Source: Methanoregula formicica SMSP (GTDB lineage Archaea > Halobacteriota > Methanomicrobia > Methanomicrobiales > Methanospirillaceae). From it: a DNA stretch of 64,000 bases. The first letter of the stretch is position 1, and every line of letters starts with the position of its first letter. The notes under the pieces are model-generated. The model saw nothing but the letters and a program-made list of their open reading frames with translations, was not told where the DNA came from and searched no databases. Positions 9,043 to 19,091 of the stretch are shown piece by piece. The stretch spans positions 1,240,001 to 1,304,000 of the forward strand of contig NC_019943.1 in NCBI RefSeq assembly GCF_000327485.1, read 5' to 3'. Made by a program: the position numbers and the translations under genes.

Positions 9043-10278
9043 ATGCTCCAGAAACCACGTGGGACCAGGGATTTTTTACCGGATGAGATGGAGGCGCGGC
9101 GTGCAGTCGAATGGCGCCTTAGGGAAGTTGCGCGGCGCTGGGGCTACCGCGAGGTCTGCACCCCGGAGTTCGAGGACCTCGAGCTCTTCACGATGCGCTC
9201 GGGCGAGGGGATCATCAACGAGATGTACGTCTTCGAGGACAAGGGCGGGAGAAAACTTGCCCTGCGCCCCGAGATTACGGCAGCGGTCATCCGCATGTAC
9301 ATCAATGAGGCAAAGGTCGCGCCAAAGCCCCTGCGGTGGTGCTACTATGCCGACTGCTTCCGGTACGAGCGGCCACAGAAGGGCAGGTACCGCCAGTTCT
9401 GGCAGTTCGGCGTGGAACTGATCGGCGCCGACTCCGCGATAGCGGACGCCGAAGTCATTATGCTCGCGTCGGACATGCTGGACACAACGGGCGTGCGCTA
9501 CGAGCTCAAGGTCGGCCACCTCTCCTTTGTGAAGACTCTCTTAAAGGATGTGGAGCCTGAGACACAGCGGAAGATCCGGCAGCAGCTTGACAAGAAAGAC
9601 TTCGAAGGGCTGAACGTAACGCTCGAGGGGATGAACCGGCCGGAACTTGCAGAGTCACTCAAGACCCTTGTCGCCACGCAGGATCTTGCCGAGGCGTTCG
9701 ATATTGCCGGGGCAATCCCGGAACGCGAGCGGATCGAGCAGACGATCGGGTATCTCGATGCCGCAGGCATACGCTACTCCTTAAACCTCGGTATTGCCCG
9801 CGGGCTTGACTATTACACCGGCATCGTCTTCGAAGGGTTTGCCGATAACCTTGGGGCCGAGAACCAGATCCTGGGCGGAGGAGTGTATCGCCTTGCCCAC
9901 CTGTTCGGCGGGGACGATGTGGCCTCGTGCGGGTTTGCCATCGGGTTCGACCGTGTGATGGTATCCCTTGGGGAAACCGCACGCACGAAGGACACCGTTG
10001 CTGCGATTGTCTGTACACCCGAAACGCGAATGCGTGCGCTCGAAGTGGCGCGTGCGTTCCGCTCCGCGGGCATCCGCACCGAGATGGACCTCATGGACCG
10101 GGGTTTCAGCCAGCAGCTCTCGCATGCCGCAAAGTCGGCCGACTTTGCAGTGATCATCGGCCAGCGCGAGGCGGCCTCGGGTGAAGTGATGCTCAAGGAC
10201 CTGCGCACGGGAGAGCAGAAGACCGTAACGCTGGATGCCGCGGTTGCCGGGGTGGTTGCGTCTGGTTCTCGCGGATGA
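9043..10278 (+). CDS. hisS: Histidyl-tRNA synthetase
   Basis: 411 residues, class II synthetase. The N terminus PRGTRDFLPDEM is motif 1-adjacent; residues 100-130 (CYYADCFRYERPQKGRYRQF) are motif 2 with the conserved Arg; GLDYYTG near 256 and the GGGVYRLAHLFGG block and GFAIGFDR (motif 3) follow. The last 90 residues form the anticodon-binding alpha/beta domain. It charges tRNA-His. It overlaps the downstream topoisomerase VI B gene by its last bases. Confidence 0.96.
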   Translation: MLQKPRGTRDFLPDEMEARRAVEWRLREVARRWGYREVCTPEFEDLELFTMRSGEGIINEMYVFEDKGGRKLALRPEITAAVIRMYINEAKVAPKPLRWCYYADCFRYERPQKGRYRQFWQFGVELIGADSAIADAEVIMLASDMLDTTGVRYELKVGHLSFVKTLLKDVEPETQRKIRQQLDKKDFEGLNVTLEGMNRPELAESLKTLVATQDLAEAFDIAGAIPERERIEQTIGYLDAAGIRYSLNLGIARGLDYYTGIVFEGFADNLGAENQILGGGVYRLAHLFGGDDVASCGFAIGFDRVMVSLGETARTKDTVAAIVCTPETRMRALEVARAFRSAGIRTEMDLMDRGFSQQLSHAAKSADFAVIIGQREAASGEVMLKDLRTGEQKTVTLDAAVAGVVASGSRG

Positions 10279-12064
10279 TCTCGCAAAGCAGCAGCGGAGC
10301 ATCAGCGTTGCCGAGTTCTTCGAGAAGAACAAGCACCTCCTCGGGTTCGACTCGCCCACGCGTGGCGTAATCACAACCATCAAGGAAGCGGTGGACAACT
10401 CCCTGGACGCCTGCGAGGAAGCGCAGGTGCTGCCTGACATCTTCATCAGCATTAAGAAGACCGGAAGCGACCTCTTCCGGATCATTGTTGAAGACAACGG
10501 CCCGGGCATCGTCCCAAAACAGGTCCCGTTCGTCTTCGGGAAACTCCTCTATGGTTCCCGGTTCCACCAGATCCGGCAGACCCGCGGGCAGCAGGGGATC
10601 GGCATCTCGGCGGCCGTCCTCTATGCCCAGCTGACAAGCGGTCTTCCCACCATCGTCATCTCGCGGACGGGGGCAAAGGAGCAGGCCCACCGGTTCGAGA
10701 TCCAGATCAAGATCGAGACGAACGAGCCCGATGTCCTGAAGGAAGAGGCGATTGACTGGGACCGGATCCATGGGACCCGCGTCCAGATCGAATTCAAGAG
10801 CACGATGGCGGCAAAAAAGAAGCTGCTTGAGTACCTGAAGTATACCTCGGTCGTCAATCCCCACGCCCGTTTCCGTGTAGAGCTTGATGATGAGGCGTTT
10901 ACCTTCGAGCGCGTCAGCCAGGAAGTGATCCAGTGCCCGGTGGCAATCCAGCCCCACCCCCATGGGATCGAGCTCGGACAGCTCAAGCGGATGGTTGCAG
11001 CAAGCGATCAGAAATTGATTGATTTCCTTGTCGAAGGTTTCAGCCGCGTGGGAAAGAAGACCGCGCAGGAGATGTGCGACCGGGCGGGGCTCAAGGGCAC
11101 GCTGAAAGTGCAGGGGCTGTCGGTAGACCAGCAGAAAGCCCTGCTTGCCGCCATGCAGGAGGTTTCTGTTCCGGCACCTCCCACGACACAGTGCCTTTCC
11201 CCCATTGGCGAAGAACTGATCCGACGCGGGCTCGACAAGGAGTTCCAGATGGATTTTGTCTCCGCCCGGACGCGGCCGAGTTCTGTCTTCTCCGGTCACC
11301 CGTTCGTGGTCGAGGCCGCGATCGGGTACGGAGGAAAGCTCCCGGCAGAAGGGAACGCGATAATCCTCCGGTTTGCAAACCGCGTCCCGCTCATGTACCA
11401 GCAGGGTGCCTGCGCCATCACGGAATGCATTACAAATGTCAACTGGAAGTCCTACAACCTCTCGCAGCAGGGATTGCCTATGGGCCCCGTCCTGATCCTC
11501 GTCCACGTCGCCTCGACCAATGTCCCCTTCACGAGCGAAAGCAAGGACGCTATCGCGAGTATTCCGGAGATCGAGAAGGAGATCGTGCTCGCCCTCCAGG
11601 ATCTGGGCCGGGAACTCAAGACCTTCCTGTCACGGCGTGACAGGAGCAAACTGGCCGAGGACCGGGCAAGGGCGGTCTGCGCCATCATCCCCGAGATATC
11701 GGCAAAGGTCAGCGAGATCGTGGAGAAACCTCTCGTGGATACCACCCCTATTGAGGGAAAGCTGATGCGGAAGCTGATTGCCAAGAAGTCGACCCGCGAC
11801 GGAAAGGTCGTCATCGAACTTGCGAATTACAGCGGGTTCGAGGGGGAGATCTCCGCATACGATATCTCCGCGGACGATGCAGCTGATGCGGTGCCGAAGG
11901 CGGACTTCGTGAGCGAGATGGACGGGCAGTTCACCAAGGTCTGGAAGATGACGATCCCCTCAAAGTCAACCTGGCAGGTCACCTATTCGGGGAAAGGCGG
12001 GGGGATTATCGAGATCCGGGGTATAGACGACAACAAGAAGATGGTGGTGGACCTCGATGTCTAG
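10235..12064 (+). CDS. top6B: DNA topoisomerase VI subunit B
   Basis: GHKL-ATPase subunit of the type IIB topoisomerase that resolves supercoils and catenanes. N-box EAVDNSLDA is at residues 51-59, G1 DNGPGI at 87-92, G2 [11 protein letters not shown] at 117-127 (numbering from ATG 10235); an H2TH region and a transducer domain follow. The exact start is unclear: ATG 10235 lies inside hisS without a ribosome site, TTG 10256 has none at a good distance, and CTG 10262 follows a GGGGTGG block with the best spacing and gives an N terminus that better resembles relatives (MVLADD-like). Overlaps top6A by eight bases. Confidence 0.94.
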   Translation: MPRLPGWLRLVLADDLAKQQRSISVAEFFEKNKHLLGFDSPTRGVITTIKEAVDNSLDACEEAQVLPDIFISIKKTGSDLFRIIVEDNGPGIVPKQVPFVFGKLLYGSRFHQIRQTRGQQGIGISAAVLYAQLTSGLPTIVISRTGAKEQAHRFEIQIKIETNEPDVLKEEAIDWDRIHGTRVQIEFKSTMAAKKKLLEYLKYTSVVNPHARFRVELDDEAFTFERVSQEVIQCPVAIQPHPHGIELGQLKRMVAASDQKLIDFLVEGFSRVGKKTAQEMCDRAGLKGTLKVQGLSVDQQKALLAAMQEVSVPAPPTTQCLSPIGEELIRRGLDKEFQMDFVSARTRPSSVFSGHPFVVEAAIGYGGKLPAEGNAIILRFANRVPLMYQQGACAITECITNVNWKSYNLSQQGLPMGPVLILVHVASTNVPFTSESKDAIASIPEIEKEIVLALQDLGRELKTFLSRRDRSKLAEDRARAVCAIIPEISAKVSEIVEKPLVDTTPIEGKLMRKLIAKKSTRDGKVVIELANYSGFEGEISAYDISADDAADAVPKADFVSEMDGQFTKVWKMTIPSKSTWQVTYSGKGGGIIEIRGIDDNKKMVVDLDV

Positions 12065-13151
12065 AGAGGAACTTGAGAAGAAAGCGATTACCTCACTGCT
12101 CAGTATCGCGAGCGCGTGGTATGACCAGATGAAGGCCGGCGAGATCCCGTCCATCTCCCTGCCGAGCAGGACCAAATACAACATCGAGTACGACGATGCG
12201 AGCGAGGTCTGGAAGTACGGCGACAAGGAGAGCCTCCGCAATGCCGCTTCGGCCAAGAGCGCGACCCACCTCTTAAAGATGGCGTATGTCATCGGGTTCA
12301 TCAAACAGCAGCTCCGTGAGAACCGCTCGTCAACGCTGAGAGAAATGTATTATATCTCGGAAGGCTGGAAGCGCGCAAAGTTCGCCGCACAGGACGAGAG
12401 CAACTACCTGATCGAAGACCTGGAGATCCTCTCCGATGTCCCGCGCGAAGGCTTCCACCTCCATCCCGAGGAGAACGGTGCATCGATCTACGGTCCGATG
12501 CGGATCCGGGAGGAGACCCGGCGCGGGATGAAGACGATCCACTGCCAGGATGATGTGGGGCAGGCGGGATACACCATCCCGAACAGTGTCGAGAACATCG
12601 AGTTCGTGGACCATGACGCAAAGTTCGTTATTGCTATTGAAACGGGTGGTATGTACGACCGTCTTATCGAGAACGGATTCGACGAAGAGCACAACGCAAT
12701 TCTCGTCCACCTCAAGGGTCAGCCGGCCCGGTCGACCCGTCGGATGCTCAACCGGATGAGCATGACCTGGGACCTGCCCATCCTTGTTTTCACGGATGGC
12801 GACCCGTGGTCCTATCGTATTTATGGCTCGGTGGCTTATGGTGCTATCAAGAGCGCACATATGTCGGAGCTGCTTGCCACGCCGAAGGCACAGTTCCTCG
12901 GGCTGAGGCCGAGTGATATCCGGGACTACAACCTTCCCTCGGACAAGCTGACCGACAAGGATGTCGAGGCTTTACGGTCTGAACTTACCGATCCCCGGTT
13001 TGCTACCGATTACTGGAAGAAGGAGATAAATCTGCAGCTGGAGATGAACCTTAAGTCAGAACAGCAGGCGTTTGCAGCGAGGGGGCTGGACTTTGTGACG
13101 AAGACGTATTTGCCGGCGCGGTTAGCTGAGATGGGGATACTGAAGAGATGA
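12057..13151 (+). CDS. top6A: DNA topoisomerase VI subunit A
   Basis: 364 residues: N-terminal CAP-like winged helix with the [10 protein letters not shown] motif at residues 95-104, where Tyr98 or Tyr99 is the nucleophile, and a TOPRIM domain with Glu195 (AIETGGMY) and Asp247/Asp249 (FTDGDPW) binding Mg. It cuts and rejoins both strands with subunit B. It starts with ATG 12057 eight bases before the top6B stop, so the two are translationally coupled. Length and motif order are normal for the family. Confidence 0.96.
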   Translation: MSREELEKKAITSLLSIASAWYDQMKAGEIPSISLPSRTKYNIEYDDASEVWKYGDKESLRNAASAKSATHLLKMAYVIGFIKQQLRENRSSTLREMYYISEGWKRAKFAAQDESNYLIEDLEILSDVPREGFHLHPEENGASIYGPMRIREETRRGMKTIHCQDDVGQAGYTIPNSVENIEFVDHDAKFVIAIETGGMYDRLIENGFDEEHNAILVHLKGQPARSTRRMLNRMSMTWDLPILVFTDGDPWSYRIYGSVAYGAIKSAHMSELLATPKAQFLGLRPSDIRDYNLPSDKLTDKDVEALRSELTDPRFATDYWKKEINLQLEMNLKSEQQAFAARGLDFVTKTYLPARLAEMGILKR

Positions 13152-13158
13152 TCTGGTT

Positions 13159-13863
13159 ATGAGCACGAGTGACATGTACACGGGCGGGGATTACCGGAAG
13201 AATAACCCGACATGGGATGTTGAGGATGCACCCTGGAAAGCAGATCTCATCTTCTCCCTAATGGAGAAGCACAACCTCCGCCCTGCAACGGTGTGCGATG
13301 TAGGCTGTGGTTGTGGGGAGATCCTTTTCCAACTCAAGAAAAAACTCCCCGCCTCAACCCGGCTCACCGAGTATGAGATCTCGCCCCGGGCAGTTGAGCT
13401 CTGTAAAGAACGGGAGAACGAACGGCTATCTTTCAGTCTGGTAAATTTCTGTGATGAACACGGGACCTCCTGCGACATGATCCTGCTCATCGACCTGATT
13501 GAGCATCTCGAGGACTATTATAAATTTTTACGGCATGTCAAACCGCGGAGCCACTACAAGATCCTGCACATCCCCCTGGAAATGTTTGTGCTTGCAGTCC
13601 TGCATCCTCAATTCCATCGTGGGCAGCGGAAAAAAGTCGGGCATCTTCATTTCTTTTCTCGGGATATGGCCCTGCAGGTACTCCGCGATCTTGGCTATGA
13701 CGTGCTTGACTCTTCGTACACCGCAGGATATGCCCTCCCTCGCGAATATGGGCTCAAGGACAAGCTCCTGAAAATCCCCCGTGCCCTGCTCTGCCCCGTG
13801 GCCCCGGATTTTACTGTCCGGGTCTTCAGTGGATATCCCCTTCCGGTCCTGGTGAAATCGTGA
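13159..13863 (+). CDS. Class I SAM-dependent methyltransferase (O- or C-methylation, surface glycan context)
   Basis: 234 residues. The SAM-binding motif I is DVGCGCGEI near residue 47, followed by an acidic loop (TRLTEYEISPR) and a DLIEHLEDY motif IV region near 114. The C-terminal half holds a HFFSRDMAL segment seen in methyltransferase-11-like enzymes. It starts 7 bases after top6A but is followed by the glycosyltransferase genes, so it may be the first gene of the glycan block. Substrate is unknown; methylation of a sugar is an inference from neighbours. Confidence 0.82.
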   Translation: MSTSDMYTGGDYRKNNPTWDVEDAPWKADLIFSLMEKHNLRPATVCDVGCGCGEILFQLKKKLPASTRLTEYEISPRAVELCKERENERLSFSLVNFCDEHGTSCDMILLIDLIEHLEDYYKFLRHVKPRSHYKILHIPLEMFVLAVLHPQFHRGQRKKVGHLHFFSRDMALQVLRDLGYDVLDSSYTAGYALPREYGLKDKLLKIPRALLCPVAPDFTVRVFSGYPLPVLVKS

Positions 13864-13900
13864 AGAATTTCCCCCGTGTCTGCAAAATGAGGAGAGTCTG

Positions 13901-14941
13901 GTGAGCGTGATGCCTGAATACACTCTTGGCCTCTTTGCCAATATGTACCCGGCATTCGATGGTGACTACAAAGGAATTTTCATCCGGCAGATGGTCACGG
14001 ATTTTGAATCGCTGGGAGTTGTTGTGAAAAAAGCAGTGAAGACCAGCCATTCTACGGCGGGTTACATCCCCTTTTATTTTGACTCTCTCTGCCTTTCCCG
14101 CGATCGTGGCCTTGACCTGATACAGGCAGAATATATTCCCCACAGCAGTCTCATCCCTTACCTGTTCGGCCGTCGGGATATCCCGCTGGTGCTCAAGTTC
14201 CATGGCGACGATGCCCGGATTTATCCCTTCTCCAACCCCCTGAACCGCCATATCACGCGGGCGATGCTCAAAAGGGCCGCTTATGTGATAACCGCCAGCG
14301 AGGAGATGCAGAAACCCCTCCTGGCCCATGGGCTCGATCCTGACCGGTGTGCGACAGTTCATACCGGTGTGGATACCCGTTTCTTCACTACCGGCTCCCG
14401 GGAAGAGGCGCGCAGGCTACTTGGTCTCTCCATGGAGAAAACCACCTTCCTCTTTGTCGGGAGGCTTCATCCATGGAAAGGGATCTATGAGATTCTTGAG
14501 GCTGCACGACGTTGTCCGAATCTTGACTTTGTTTTTGTCGGGCCTGGAGTGGTCCCTGATCATCCGCAAAACTGCCGTTTCACTGGCCAATTACCCCCTT
14601 CCGTTGTCAGAAGATGGTTAACAGCAGCTGATTGTTTCCTCCTTCCGACATATACCGAAGCAGTTCCTGCAGCGGTAATGGAGGCATTTGCTTGCGGAAT
14701 CCCTGCGATCACTTCTGATGCCGGAGGGTGCCCTGAGATCGTTGAAGAGGGGAAGAATGGTCTCATGGTTCCGGCACGGAATGCAGTGGCACTAACGTCT
14801 GCCATACAATGGATGACTGATAATCCATCAGAACGGCCCCGGATGGGTATCGAAGCCCGGAAAACAGTATGTGAGAGATATGACCATACAATTCTTATAA
14901 AAAAACTTATGACAATCCACCAGGATCTCATCACCCGGTAG
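13901..14941 (+). CDS. GT4-family glycosyltransferase
   Basis: 346 residues with a GT-B fold: N-terminal Rossmann-like half, then GRLHPWKGI near residue 188, the PTYTEAVPAAVMEAFACGIP motif (donor-binding E.ExxxxEA equivalent) near 247-266, and TSDAGGCPEIVEEGKNGLMV after it. It transfers a sugar from a nucleotide-sugar donor, probably to a lipid-linked or growing glycan. GTG 13901 has GGAGA five bases upstream; ATG 13910 is an alternative. The protein is soluble, acting at the cytoplasmic face. Confidence 0.88.
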   Translation: MSVMPEYTLGLFANMYPAFDGDYKGIFIRQMVTDFESLGVVVKKAVKTSHSTAGYIPFYFDSLCLSRDRGLDLIQAEYIPHSSLIPYLFGRRDIPLVLKFHGDDARIYPFSNPLNRHITRAMLKRAAYVITASEEMQKPLLAHGLDPDRCATVHTGVDTRFFTTGSREEARRLLGLSMEKTTFLFVGRLHPWKGIYEILEAARRCPNLDFVFVGPGVVPDHPQNCRFTGQLPPSVVRRWLTAADCFLLPTYTEAVPAAVMEAFACGIPAITSDAGGCPEIVEEGKNGLMVPARNAVALTSAIQWMTDNPSERPRMGIEARKTVCERYDHTILIKKLMTIHQDLITR

Positions 14942-15008
14942 TTTCCCTCGTGATATGGGGCTCCTCTCCTGAAAAACGTTGTAGGAAAGCATTTTATCGC
15001 CTCGGCAG

Positions 15009-15018
15009 AAATATATAG
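15009..15018 (+). promoter_or_regulatory. TATA-like box of the 15041 dehydratase gene
   Basis: AAATATATAG ends 23 bases before ATG 15041. The transcript would start next to the ATG, so it may be leaderless, and this looks like the head of a glycan operon running to 16968 or beyond. Confidence 0.55.
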
Positions 15019-15040
15019 AAAATTACTTCGCGGGTTTACG

Positions 15041-16030
15041 ATGAAGAGCTTTTATCAGGGCAAGAACATTTTAATCACAGGCGGTGCCGGGAGTGTAGGT
15101 CAGGCACTCTGCGAGAAACTGCTGGGATACGGACCGAAATCTGTCGCTCTCTTTGATATCAACGAGAATGCCCTTTTCCACCTCCGTCAGAAATACAGTT
15201 CGCAGAAGAGTGATAAAATCAGGTTCCTCCTTGGGGACATCAAAAACCTTGATCGTCTTCAGTATGCATTCAAGGGAGTTGATATTGTAATCCATTGTGC
15301 ATCCTATAAACATGTCCTTGAATGTGAATACAACCCGCTGGATGCTGTTGAAACTAACATTACCGGAACAACCAATGTTATTCAGGCTGCGATCAACCAG
15401 AATGTCAAAAAAGTCATTTTTACCAGCTCTGATAAAGCAGCTAATCCATCAAACACCATGGGAACCACTAAGCTGCTTGCAGAAAAACTGATCATAGCGG
15501 CAAATGATTATGGTGCACGGACAACGGTTTTCTCCTGTTGTCGTTTTGGCAATGTTGTCGGAACCAGTGGATCGGTAATCCCTCTGTTCCGCAAACAGAT
15601 TCTTGATGATGGTCTGGTAACAATAACGGAGCCATCCATGACCCGGTTCATGATCACTCAGGAAACGGCAATCGATCTTGTCCTTATGGCAGGGGTTCTT
15701 TCAGAAGGCGGCGAGATCTTCATTTTCAAAATGCCGGTTGTCAGGATTGGGGATCTTGCAGATGTCATGATCTCAAAATTCGGAAATGCAAAGAAAGTGA
15801 TCATTGGCAAAAAACCCGGTGAAAAAATGTACGAGGAAATAATGACTGAAGAAGAGATGAGCCGGGCGGTTGAAGGAACCGAGATGTACGTTATCCTACC
15901 CCAGATGCGGATAGGTAATTACTCAAAATACACCGATTATCCCCCGGTGAAAACAATGAAAACTTCGGCTCAGATGGATCCCCTCAACGCAGATCAGATC
16001 AGGTTACTGCTAGAAGAGGCCCGGGTATGA
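15041..16030 (+). CDS. CapD/FlaA1-type nucleotide-sugar 4,6-dehydratase
   Basis: 329 residues, extended-SDR fold. GGAGSVGQA is the NAD-binding glycine motif (residues 14-22). The conserved Y/S-K catalytic pattern is replaced by SNTMGTTKLLAE, with Met in the Tyr place and Lys retained, as is normal for PseB/CapD/WbpM-type inverting dehydratases. These convert a UDP-HexNAc to a 4-keto-6-deoxy sugar. It is a paralogue of the LegB-like gene at 23018. The four-base overlap with 16027 (ATGA-type) suggests coupling. Confidence 0.85.
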   Translation: MKSFYQGKNILITGGAGSVGQALCEKLLGYGPKSVALFDINENALFHLRQKYSSQKSDKIRFLLGDIKNLDRLQYAFKGVDIVIHCASYKHVLECEYNPLDAVETNITGTTNVIQAAINQNVKKVIFTSSDKAANPSNTMGTTKLLAEKLIIAANDYGARTTVFSCCRFGNVVGTSGSVIPLFRKQILDDGLVTITEPSMTRFMITQETAIDLVLMAGVLSEGGEIFIFKMPVVRIGDLADVMISKFGNAKKVIIGKKPGEKMYEEIMTEEEMSRAVEGTEMYVILPQMRIGNYSKYTDYPPVKTMKTSAQMDPLNADQIRLLLEEARV

Positions 16031-16968
16031 CCTTCCTTGTTACCGGGGGAGCGGGTTTTATCGGACGCTGGGTTGTCAACCGGCTTCTGGCAGATGGTGA
16101 ACAGGTCGTTGTGCTCGATAACCTTTCCAACGGTAGTCTTGATAATCTCAAAGGCCTGTCCGCAAATCCCCATCTCGAAATTATCACTGGCGATATCAAA
16201 GATCAAAAAACGTTGTCGGGTTTGTTCCGGAAGAAAAATCTTAACACAATTCTCCATCTTGCAGCGGATATCATTGTTCAGGACAGTATCGATAATCCAA
16301 GGAAAGTTTTTGAGAATGATGTCCTTGGTACGTTCAACCTGCTTGAAGAAGCCCGAAAGGCTGAGACCAAGTTTGTTTTCATGAGCACCTGTATGGTATA
16401 TGATACCGCGTCATCAAGCGGAGCGATTTCAGAAACTTATCCCACAAAAGCAGCCTCTCCCTATGCGGGAGCAAAACTGGCCGGGGAGAATATGGTCCAG
16501 TCATACTATCATGCATATGATTTACCAACGGTTATCCTCCGTCCATTCAACACGTACGGTCCATTCCAGAAAAGCACTGGAGAGGGGGGAGTTGTCTCGA
16601 TCTTTATCCAGAAAGAGCTGAACAGGGAATATCTCAGTATCTATGGTGACGGCACTCAGACCCGGGATTTGATGTATGTTGAGGACTGTGCTGATTTTGT
16701 CGTAATGGCAGCGGCAAGCGAGAAATGTAACGGTGAGATCGTTAATGCGGGACTTGGAACGGATATTTCCGTCAACGATCTGGCTGCGATGATCTGTAAG
16801 GATAAATCACGGATTCGGCATGTCGAACATATACACCCGCAAAGTGAAATCTCCCGGCTTGTATGTGACCGGTCCAAGGCAAAACGTCTGCTTGGATGGG
16901 AACCAAAAACGACTCTTGAGAATGGGATTCGCAAAACATTCGAGTTCCAGAAAGCCCGGGTACTCTGA
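16027..16968 (+). CDS. NAD-dependent nucleotide-sugar epimerase/dehydratase
   Basis: 313 residues, extended SDR. N-terminal VTGGAGFIGRW (residues 4-14); STCMVYDTASSSGAIS contains the catalytic Ser/Thr region, and SPYAGAKLAGE supplies the YxxxK pair (Tyr at about 151). The C-terminal half binds the UDP- or dTDP-sugar. It resembles UDP-glucose/galacturonate 4-epimerases and dTDP-glucose 4,6-dehydratases; the exact reaction cannot be told. Directly downstream of and overlapping the 15041 dehydratase, so both likely work on the same nucleotide-sugar pool. Confidence 0.85.
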   Translation: MTFLVTGGAGFIGRWVVNRLLADGEQVVVLDNLSNGSLDNLKGLSANPHLEIITGDIKDQKTLSGLFRKKNLNTILHLAADIIVQDSIDNPRKVFENDVLGTFNLLEEARKAETKFVFMSTCMVYDTASSSGAISETYPTKAASPYAGAKLAGENMVQSYYHAYDLPTVILRPFNTYGPFQKSTGEGGVVSIFIQKELNREYLSIYGDGTQTRDLMYVEDCADFVVMAAASEKCNGEIVNAGLGTDISVNDLAAMICKDKSRIRHVEHIHPQSEISRLVCDRSKAKRLLGWEPKTTLENGIRKTFEFQKARVL

Positions 16969-16985
16969 TTTTCAACCGGATTGCT

Positions 16986-17927
16986 ATGAGTTCTTCAAAC
17001 CAGTTTTCAGAAAAAATTGCGATTATTATTCCGACCCGAAACCGGCCGGAGATCCTGAAAAAATTACTTACTAGTATCAGAATTCAATCGGTTCAACCGG
17101 ACCTCGTTCTTATCGTCGATGGTAGTGATCAAAGTATCGAACCGGAAATTCAGGAGTATCTCAATACTACGACAAGGTATGTATATTGTTATCCCCCATC
17201 GCTGACAAAACAGAAGAATGCGGGTCTTAAGCATCTCACTCCGGAAATTTCTCTTGTTGGATATCTCGATGATGATATCGAACTCGAACCGGATGCGATA
17301 ATGAATTTGTTATCCTATTGGGAAAACCACTCCCGGAATCTGGGGGGAAGCTCGTTTAATATCATCAATGTCCCATCCAAAAAGACCCTTGTTACCCTTA
17401 TTCGGAGGTTTTTTACCATTGATGGAAAGTTACCGGGTAAAGTACTTGGTTCGGGGTTCTGCACTCCACTTTTTCCTTCGGAAGTTGATATTGACTGTGA
17501 ATGGTTGTGTGGAGGCGCAACAGTCTGGCGTCGCAGCCTGTTTGATTCTTACCATTTTGATGAATATTTTGCCGGATGGGCGTATCATGAGGATGCGGAC
17601 TTCAGTTATCCTGTTTCCAAAAAATACAAGCTTGTTCTCATAAGTTCAGCAAAAGTGACACATAATCCCCCCCCGTTCAATCCAAAAAACCTCAAACACC
17701 TGGGTATGATGGCGATTATCAACAGGTATTACTTTGTTTCAAAGAACAAAGATCTCTCGGTTCCATTATTTTACTGGGCATCCCTTGGAGAAATCCTGGT
17801 CAACGTGTTACAGAGTGCTTATTATTTAAATATGGGCGGAATTCAGACTGCCCGGGGAAATCTTATCGGAATTTCCCATATCGTCCGGGGAGACCTTGTC
17901 CAGTTTGATAAAAATTTCAGAAAATAA
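16986..17927 (+). CDS. GT2-family glycosyltransferase
   Basis: 313 residues. N-terminal IIPTRNRPEILKKLLTSI (residues 12-29) is a GT-A entry motif, and GYLDDDIELEPDAI near residue 95 contains the DxD metal-binding motif. A mid-region with a WLCGGATVWRR and GWAYHEDADFSY segment (E/D catalytic base) follows. One hydrophobic C-terminal helix region could contact the membrane. It transfers a sugar to a surface polymer or lipid carrier; the substrate is unknown. Starts 17 bases after the epimerase stop. Confidence 0.85.
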   Translation: MSSSNQFSEKIAIIIPTRNRPEILKKLLTSIRIQSVQPDLVLIVDGSDQSIEPEIQEYLNTTTRYVYCYPPSLTKQKNAGLKHLTPEISLVGYLDDDIELEPDAIMNLLSYWENHSRNLGGSSFNIINVPSKKTLVTLIRRFFTIDGKLPGKVLGSGFCTPLFPSEVDIDCEWLCGGATVWRRSLFDSYHFDEYFAGWAYHEDADFSYPVSKKYKLVLISSAKVTHNPPPFNPKNLKHLGMMAIINRYYFVSKNKDLSVPLFYWASLGEILVNVLQSAYYLNMGGIQTARGNLIGISHIVRGDLVQFDKNFRK

Positions 17928-18051
17928 CCACGCACAGCCTGCAGAACGGGAAGCAGCGGCAAAAGACGTAATGGATACTTCATCTCCTCACTTTGTTACC
18001 CTGGAAGACAAGAGTAATTAACGATAGAATTCTTATAACTCGGTAGAAAAA

Positions 18052-18993
18052 ATGTCGTTGAAAATCCTGATAACCGGGGCAAATGGATTCCTTGGTGCAA
18101 ATCTCACTCGGCAATTTTTCAATAGGCCGGAAACATCAGTCATCCTCACGTCGCGGAATACCCCCTTATGGCTTGTTAAGGACACGATGCCGTTTTTTCC
18201 GGGAAATCTTCTTGACGAACGGTTTGTTGAAAAACTTCTGGTAAAAGAAAACCCCGATATCGTCATCAATACAGTGAGCCTTGTCAATGTTGATCTCTGT
18301 GAAGAAAATCCGGACCTTGCCCGCCAGATTACTGTAGACTCTGCCAGGATACTGGCAAAAGCTGCAAAAAAGACCGGATCCCGGATGGTTCACATTTCCA
18401 CGGATCAGGTATTCGATGGGGAAAAGTCATTCTATACTGAAGAGGATATGCCCAATCCCATCAACCAGTATGGGAAAACAAAACTGGAAGCCGAGCATCA
18501 GATTCTCCGATACCTGCAGGATGCCATGATCATACGGACAAATTTTTTTGGGTGGAGCCCTTGTGGTCACGCACCAACGTTCGGCGAATGGGTGTACCAG
18601 TGTCTTTATGAGCGAAAGGTTATGCAGTTATTTACGAATTTTTACTTCAGTCCCATTGAAGTCACCAGCCTTGCAGGTACTATCGACTCTCTTATTTCAA
18701 CCGATTTTGCCGGAATTCTGCATGTCTGTGGATCGGAACGGTGTTCAAAATTTGATTTTGGAGTACAACTGGCCAAAGAAACCGGATTTGATCCTTCCTC
18801 GATTGTAGCCTATGAGATGGATTCTTCGACTTTACGTGCTAAGCGGCCTAAGGATATGTCGTTGTCTGTAAAACGGTGCGAATCACTTCTTCATACCCGG
18901 CTTCCGACACTTCAGGAAAGTATTGAGAAATTCGTGAGGGGTAAAACCTCGTTTTATGAGGATTTTTTTTCCGGATGTAATCTCCAGTCGTAA
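18052..18993 (+). CDS. RmlD-like dTDP-4-dehydrorhamnose reductase family protein
   Basis: 313 residues, SDR. Motif LITGANGFLGANL (residues 5-17), then STDQVFDGE near residue 117, and NQYGKTKLEAE with the catalytic Tyr-Lys. Family members reduce a 4-keto-6-deoxy nucleotide sugar at C4 (as in dTDP-L-rhamnose). No rmlA, rmlB or rmlC are visible here, so a different keto-sugar from the nearby dehydratases is a plausible substrate. A 124-base gap separates it from the GT2 gene. Confidence 0.8.
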   Translation: MSLKILITGANGFLGANLTRQFFNRPETSVILTSRNTPLWLVKDTMPFFPGNLLDERFVEKLLVKENPDIVINTVSLVNVDLCEENPDLARQITVDSARILAKAAKKTGSRMVHISTDQVFDGEKSFYTEEDMPNPINQYGKTKLEAEHQILRYLQDAMIIRTNFFGWSPCGHAPTFGEWVYQCLYERKVMQLFTNFYFSPIEVTSLAGTIDSLISTDFAGILHVCGSERCSKFDFGVQLAKETGFDPSSIVAYEMDSSTLRAKRPKDMSLSVKRCESLLHTRLPTLQESIEKFVRGKTSFYEDFFSGCNLQS

Positions 18994-19091
18994 TGCCGGG
19001 CAGGAGATATCCAGATTATTCCTTTACAGGTGTTTCAGGGTAGTGCACAGGCTTTAAATCACCTCAGAATAAAAATAATCCACACAAACTG

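Noticed and set aside
10193-11506. 437-residue minus-strand frame across topoisomerase VI B
   Set aside because: The plus-strand gene has all family motifs; the minus frame shows none and is a shadow.
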